Shown in pieces: positions 61,327 through 64,000 of a stretch of 64,000 bases of DNA. Where the stretch lies: the NCBI GenBank assembly GCA_900316575.1, contig ONDJ01000001.1, positions 62,001-126,000 of the forward strand. The letters are read 5' to 3'. The translations under genes were made by a program, and so were the position numbers. Source of the DNA: an uncultured Prevotellaceae bacterium (GTDB lineage: Bacteria; Bacteroidota; Bacteroidia; Bacteroidales; Bacteroidaceae). The notes below the pieces were generated by a model. That model worked only from the letters and a program-made list of their open reading frames with translations, did not search any database and was not told the origin of the DNA. How positions within the stretch are numbered: the first letter of the stretch is position 1; each line of letters opens with the position of its first letter.

Positions 61327-62229
61327 TTATAATGCTTCCGCTGCGCTACAAACGGAAACGTCTGCGCCTTTGCCGATTTTGGCTATGAGGCCTTGCAACA
61401 CTTTTCCGGGGCCACATTCTACGAAGGTCTTTGCTCCGGCGGCTATCATGTTTTGCACCTCGGTGGTCCACAGGACGGGGGCGGTGAGTTGGCGGGCGAT
61501 GTTTTCCTTGATAATGGCTGTATCGGTGGTTGCCTGGCCGCTGACGTTCTGATAAACGGGACAGCGTGGTGTGGAGAACGTGGCGGCGTTGATAGCGGCC
61601 TCGAGTTCCACCTTGGCGGGCTCCATCAGTGGGGAGTGGAACGCTCCGCCTACGCTGAGCATCAGGGCGCGCTTGGCTCCTGCTTCTTTGAGTTTCTCGC
61701 AAGCGGCTTCAACGGCGGCTACTTCGCCGCTGATAACAATCTGTCCTGGGCAGTTAAAATTGGCGGGAACGCATACACCGTGGTCTTTGCTCACTTCGCT
61801 GCAAACTTGCTTGACGGTGTCGTCGGCTAAGGCTATGATTGCTGCCATTGTTCCTGGGGCGGCTTCGCAGGCTTTCTGCATGGCTTCGGCGCGACGACTC
61901 ACGAGTGTGAGGCCTTCTTCGAAACTCAACGCACCGGCTGCCACGAGGGCCGAAAATTCGCCCAAGGAATGGCCTGCCACCATGTCGGGCTGAAAGGCGT
62001 CGCCAAGGCTCAGGGCTGTAATCACGCTGTGGAGGAACACGGCGGGCTGCGTCACGCGGGTTTGCTTCAAGGCTTCGTCCGTGCCTTCAAACATGGTCTG
62101 TGTGATGGAGAAACCGAGGATTTCATCGGCTTTGTCGAAATATGCTTTTGCTAATGGGTGCTTCTCGTACAGGTCGCGCCCCATTCCTACAAACTGCGCT
62201 CCCTGACCGGGGAAAACGAATGCTTTCAT
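61327..62229 (-). CDS. fabD: malonyl-CoA:ACP transacylase
   Basis: This 300-residue enzyme loads malonate onto acyl carrier protein for fatty acid synthesis. The N-terminal FVFPGQGAQFVGMG (about 4-17), the catalytic GHSLGEFSAL (about 85-94, Ser87), RAEAMQKAC with the CoA-carboxylate Arg, and GGAFHSPLMEPA with the catalytic His (about 192-203) are present. It is a single gene here with its own terminator, divergent from metF. Confidence 0.96.
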   Translation of the reverse strand: MKAFVFPGQGAQFVGMGRDLYEKHPLAKAYFDKADEILGFSITQTMFEGTDEALKQTRVTQPAVFLHSVITALSLGDAFQPDMVAGHSLGEFSALVAAGALSFEEGLTLVSRRAEAMQKACEAAPGTMAAIIALADDTVKQVCSEVSKDHGVCVPANFNCPGQIVISGEVAAVEAACEKLKEAGAKRALMLSVGGAFHSPLMEPAKVELEAAINAATFSTPRCPVYQNVSGQATTDTAIIKENIARQLTAPVLWTTEVQNMIAAGAKTFVECGPGKVLQGLIAKIGKGADVSVCSAAEAL

Positions 62230-62484
62230 CGTTAAATCTGAAAAAAAGGATTTTAGATAATTGTGTTTGTTTTTACTTTCGGGTGCGAAGATATATCAAC
62301 ACGAAAGCTTTAGCAAACAAAACGCGCTTTTTCTTACTTTTCAGCCATGGCATGGTTAGCCGCTTTCCCACGAAAGTGAGCAAAAACGACCGCTAAGTAT
62401 AAACAAAACGCTTCGCTTTGTGAGCGAAACCGAATAGTTTTCTTTACTTTTGCGCAGATTTTCATGGCGATAGTTTTCTAAGAG

Positions 62485-63435
62485 ATGTCACAGATAGGTG
62501 TTAAGAGACCTTCGTTTTCGTTTGAGATACTTCCGCCGCTCAAGGGCGCGGGGCTCGACCGTTTGCGCTCGGTGGTAGAAATGCTCCGCGAATTTAATCC
62601 TTCCTACATCAACATCACGACGCACAGTTCCGAATATAAATATACGGAGTTGCCAGGTGGGTTGATGCGGCGCACGGTGTTGCGAAGGCGGCCTGGCACA
62701 GTGGCAGTGGCAGCGGCTCTGCAATATGAATACGGCATCCAGGTGGTGCCCCACATTCTTTGTCAGGGCTTTACGCGCGAAGAAACGGAATACGTGCTAC
62801 TCGACCTCCAGTTTCTGGGCATGACGCACGTGCTTGCCCTGCGCGGCGACAAGGCTCGTGTGCCTCATCTGACTAAGCCCGACCAACCTGCCGACAGCAA
62901 CCTACACGCCACCGACCTCATTGCTCAAATCAACGATTTCAACGCCGGGCGATTTATCGACGGCAGCGAGCGCGAGCCCTTGGCCGTGCCTTTCACTTTT
63001 GGCGTGGCCTGCTATCCTGAGAAACACGAGGAAGCACCCAATAGGGAAACAGACCTCGCTTATTTCAAACAGAAAGTGGAACTCGGCGCGAAGTATGGCG
63101 TGACGCAACTCTTCTACGACAACGAGGCTTACTTCAACTTTACGCAACGAGCCCAAGCTGCGGGCATCAATGTTCCCATCATTCCAGGCTTAAAACCTTT
63201 CACCAAGATTTCTCAACTCACCACCATCCCCAAAACGTTCCACTGCTCGCTTCCCGAAGCGCTTGTCAGCGAGGCTGCCAAGTGCAAGACCGACGACGAT
63301 GCACGCTCATTGGGCATAGAATGGGGCATATACCAAGCGCGCGAACTCTTAAGCAAGGGCAACGTTTCGGGTCTGCACTTCTATTCCATGGGAGCAGCCG
63401 AAAGCATTCGCGAAATAGCTCGAGCGATTTTCTAA
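62485..63435 (+). CDS. metF: 5,10-methylenetetrahydrofolate reductase
   Basis: This 316-residue flavoprotein reduces methylenetetrahydrofolate to methyltetrahydrofolate for methionine synthesis. Motifs include the N-terminal FSFEILPPLKG (about 11-21; the Glu is catalytic), LGMTHVLALRGDK (about 111-123, FAD-binding), FTFGVACYPEKHEEA, and the C-terminal GLHFYSMG (about 298-305). A TACTTTTG -7-like box is at 62445-62452. holB starts 29 bp after its stop. Confidence 0.95.
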   Translation: MSQIGVKRPSFSFEILPPLKGAGLDRLRSVVEMLREFNPSYINITTHSSEYKYTELPGGLMRRTVLRRRPGTVAVAAALQYEYGIQVVPHILCQGFTREETEYVLLDLQFLGMTHVLALRGDKARVPHLTKPDQPADSNLHATDLIAQINDFNAGRFIDGSEREPLAVPFTFGVACYPEKHEEAPNRETDLAYFKQKVELGAKYGVTQLFYDNEAYFNFTQRAQAAGINVPIIPGLKPFTKISQLTTIPKTFHCSLPEALVSEAAKCKTDDDARSLGIEWGIYQARELLSKGNVSGLHFYSMGAAESIREIARAIF

Positions 63436-63464
63436 CCGACACAACTTTTAATCCACCAAAGCCC

Positions 63465-64000
63465 ATGCTCTTCAGCGACGTTATCGGACAAGACGACATA
63501 AAAGCCCAAATGCTCACGCAACTCAGCACACGGCGTATTCCCCATGCCCAGCTCATCAGCGGGCCTGCCGGATGCGGCAAGCTGCCCTTGGCGTTGGCCT
63601 ATGCCACAGCGCTACTGTGTCAAGAACCCGTGGGGGGCGAGGCTTGCGGACATTGTCGCGGATGCAAGATGACGCAAAAATTAGAGCACCCCGACCTCCA
63701 CTTTGTCTTCCCCGTCAAGGAGTCGAAAAAAGTGAGCGACAACCACCTCAGCGAGTGGAAGCAACTACTCTTAGAAACGCCCTATTTTGACACGAAAGAC
63801 TGGTATGCCACACTCGGCGTAACCACCCAACAACCACACATCTACGTGGCCGAGAGCGACCAAATCCTGCGCAAACTGAGCCTCTCCTCCAATCAAGGAG
63901 GTTATCGCGTCGTTATCCTTTGGCACCCCGAGCAAATGATGCCACAAACGGCCAACAAACTCCTCAAGATACTCGAAGAACCCACGCCAGGCACCGCTTT
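63465..64000 (+). CDS. holB: DNA polymerase III subunit delta' (3' end outside window)
   Basis: The first 178 residues are visible. MLFSDVIGQDDIKAQMLTQL opens the clamp-loader AAA+ domain; the P-loop GPAGCGKLPLA (about 37-47) has Leu where active ATPases have Thr/Ser; a Cys cluster CGHCRGCKM (about 66-74) forms the zinc module; and the RVVILWHPEQMMPQTANKLL segment (about 149-168) is the Walker B/sensor part with the DE-box replaced by WHPE. These changes fit the non-hydrolysing delta' subunit. It continues past the window edge. Confidence 0.92.
   Translation, partial: MLFSDVIGQDDIKAQMLTQLSTRRIPHAQLISGPAGCGKLPLALAYATALLCQEPVGGEACGHCRGCKMTQKLEHPDLHFVFPVKESKKVSDNHLSEWKQLLLETPYFDTKDWYATLGVTTQQPHIYVAESDQILRKLSLSSNQGGYRVVILWHPEQMMPQTANKLLKILEEPTPGTA

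Noticed and set aside
1-64000. tRNA or rRNA genes
   Set aside because: I looked for T-loop GTTCGA signatures with acceptor pairing in the gene-free stretches and found none convincing.

Overview
The window looks like a chromosomal segment of a member of the Bacteroidales, most likely Prevotellaceae. The grounds are Bacteroidetes-only families (DUF6452, DUF6048, DUF4296, PorT-type and FadL-type barrels, a secreted protein with a type IX secretion-type C-terminus), the ileS-dksA-lspA-DUF4296 and folP-cdaA gene orders, promoters of the TTG-N(17-19)-TAnnTTTG type, and a 29-residue basic ribosome-associated-type protein. Base composition is near 50% G+C, with AT-rich islands at a 140-residue orphan gene, an acyltransferase and several intergenic stretches. 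I saw no rRNA, tRNA, CRISPR array or complete insertion sequence.

Layout. 1-2300: the end of a DUF2075 helicase-like gene, overlapped by a NUDIX gene and followed by a 181-bp MITE-like element. 2301-15339: envelope and transport genes (PorT-like barrel, BASS symporter, DUF3089 lipoprotein, LysM/periplasmic-binding protein, NhaC antiporter, FadL-like barrel, an aromatic/Gly-rich secreted protein), cdd, an XRE regulator, holA, and a decayed fragment of a type IIG methyltransferase. 15559-20332: a small lipoprotein, two formylglycine-generating-enzyme (FGE)-fold proteins with C-termini that look like variable regions of a diversity-generating retroelement (DGR), a third variable-region remnant, and a transmembrane Ser/Thr kinase. 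20559-27790: an ATPase remnant, then a long leftward cluster phoH-purC-DUF4199-GT2-DUF6452-DUF6048-apbE-pepT with overlapping genes. 27947-31923 (rightward): an orphan gene, pyrF-miaA, a YoeB-type toxin-antitoxin pair and a lipid kinase. 32049-42022: rng, an mS38-like micro-protein, HU, a lipoprotein, rpiB-tkt, a divergent tryptophanase-like lyase, an acyltransferase with a 6S-like RNA candidate upstream, and a lone HsdR-N nuclease-fold protein. 42044-54383: the ileS operon, rho with a structured leader, cdaA-folP, murF, an ATPase remnant and hsp20. 54820-64000: mscS, a 1162-residue secreted protein, a GH13 enzyme, fabD, metF and the start of holB.

Most of the window is ordinary housekeeping. 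The most interesting part is 15995-18370. A 250-bp segment is duplicated there. Its non-coding part is nearly identical, whereas the 53-bp end of the coding part differs at about a dozen codons, always in the first or second base and never in the third. That is the footprint expected when adenines of AAC/AAT template codons are randomised by DGR mutagenic homing. No reverse transcriptase or template repeat is visible in the window, so if this is a DGR these are remote targets. Other items worth a look are the MITE, a dispersed hairpin family with a covarying base pair (one copy sits in frame in a decaying gene), the 6S-like RNA, the structured rho leader, and a triple 22-bp palindromic repeat upstream of the lyase.
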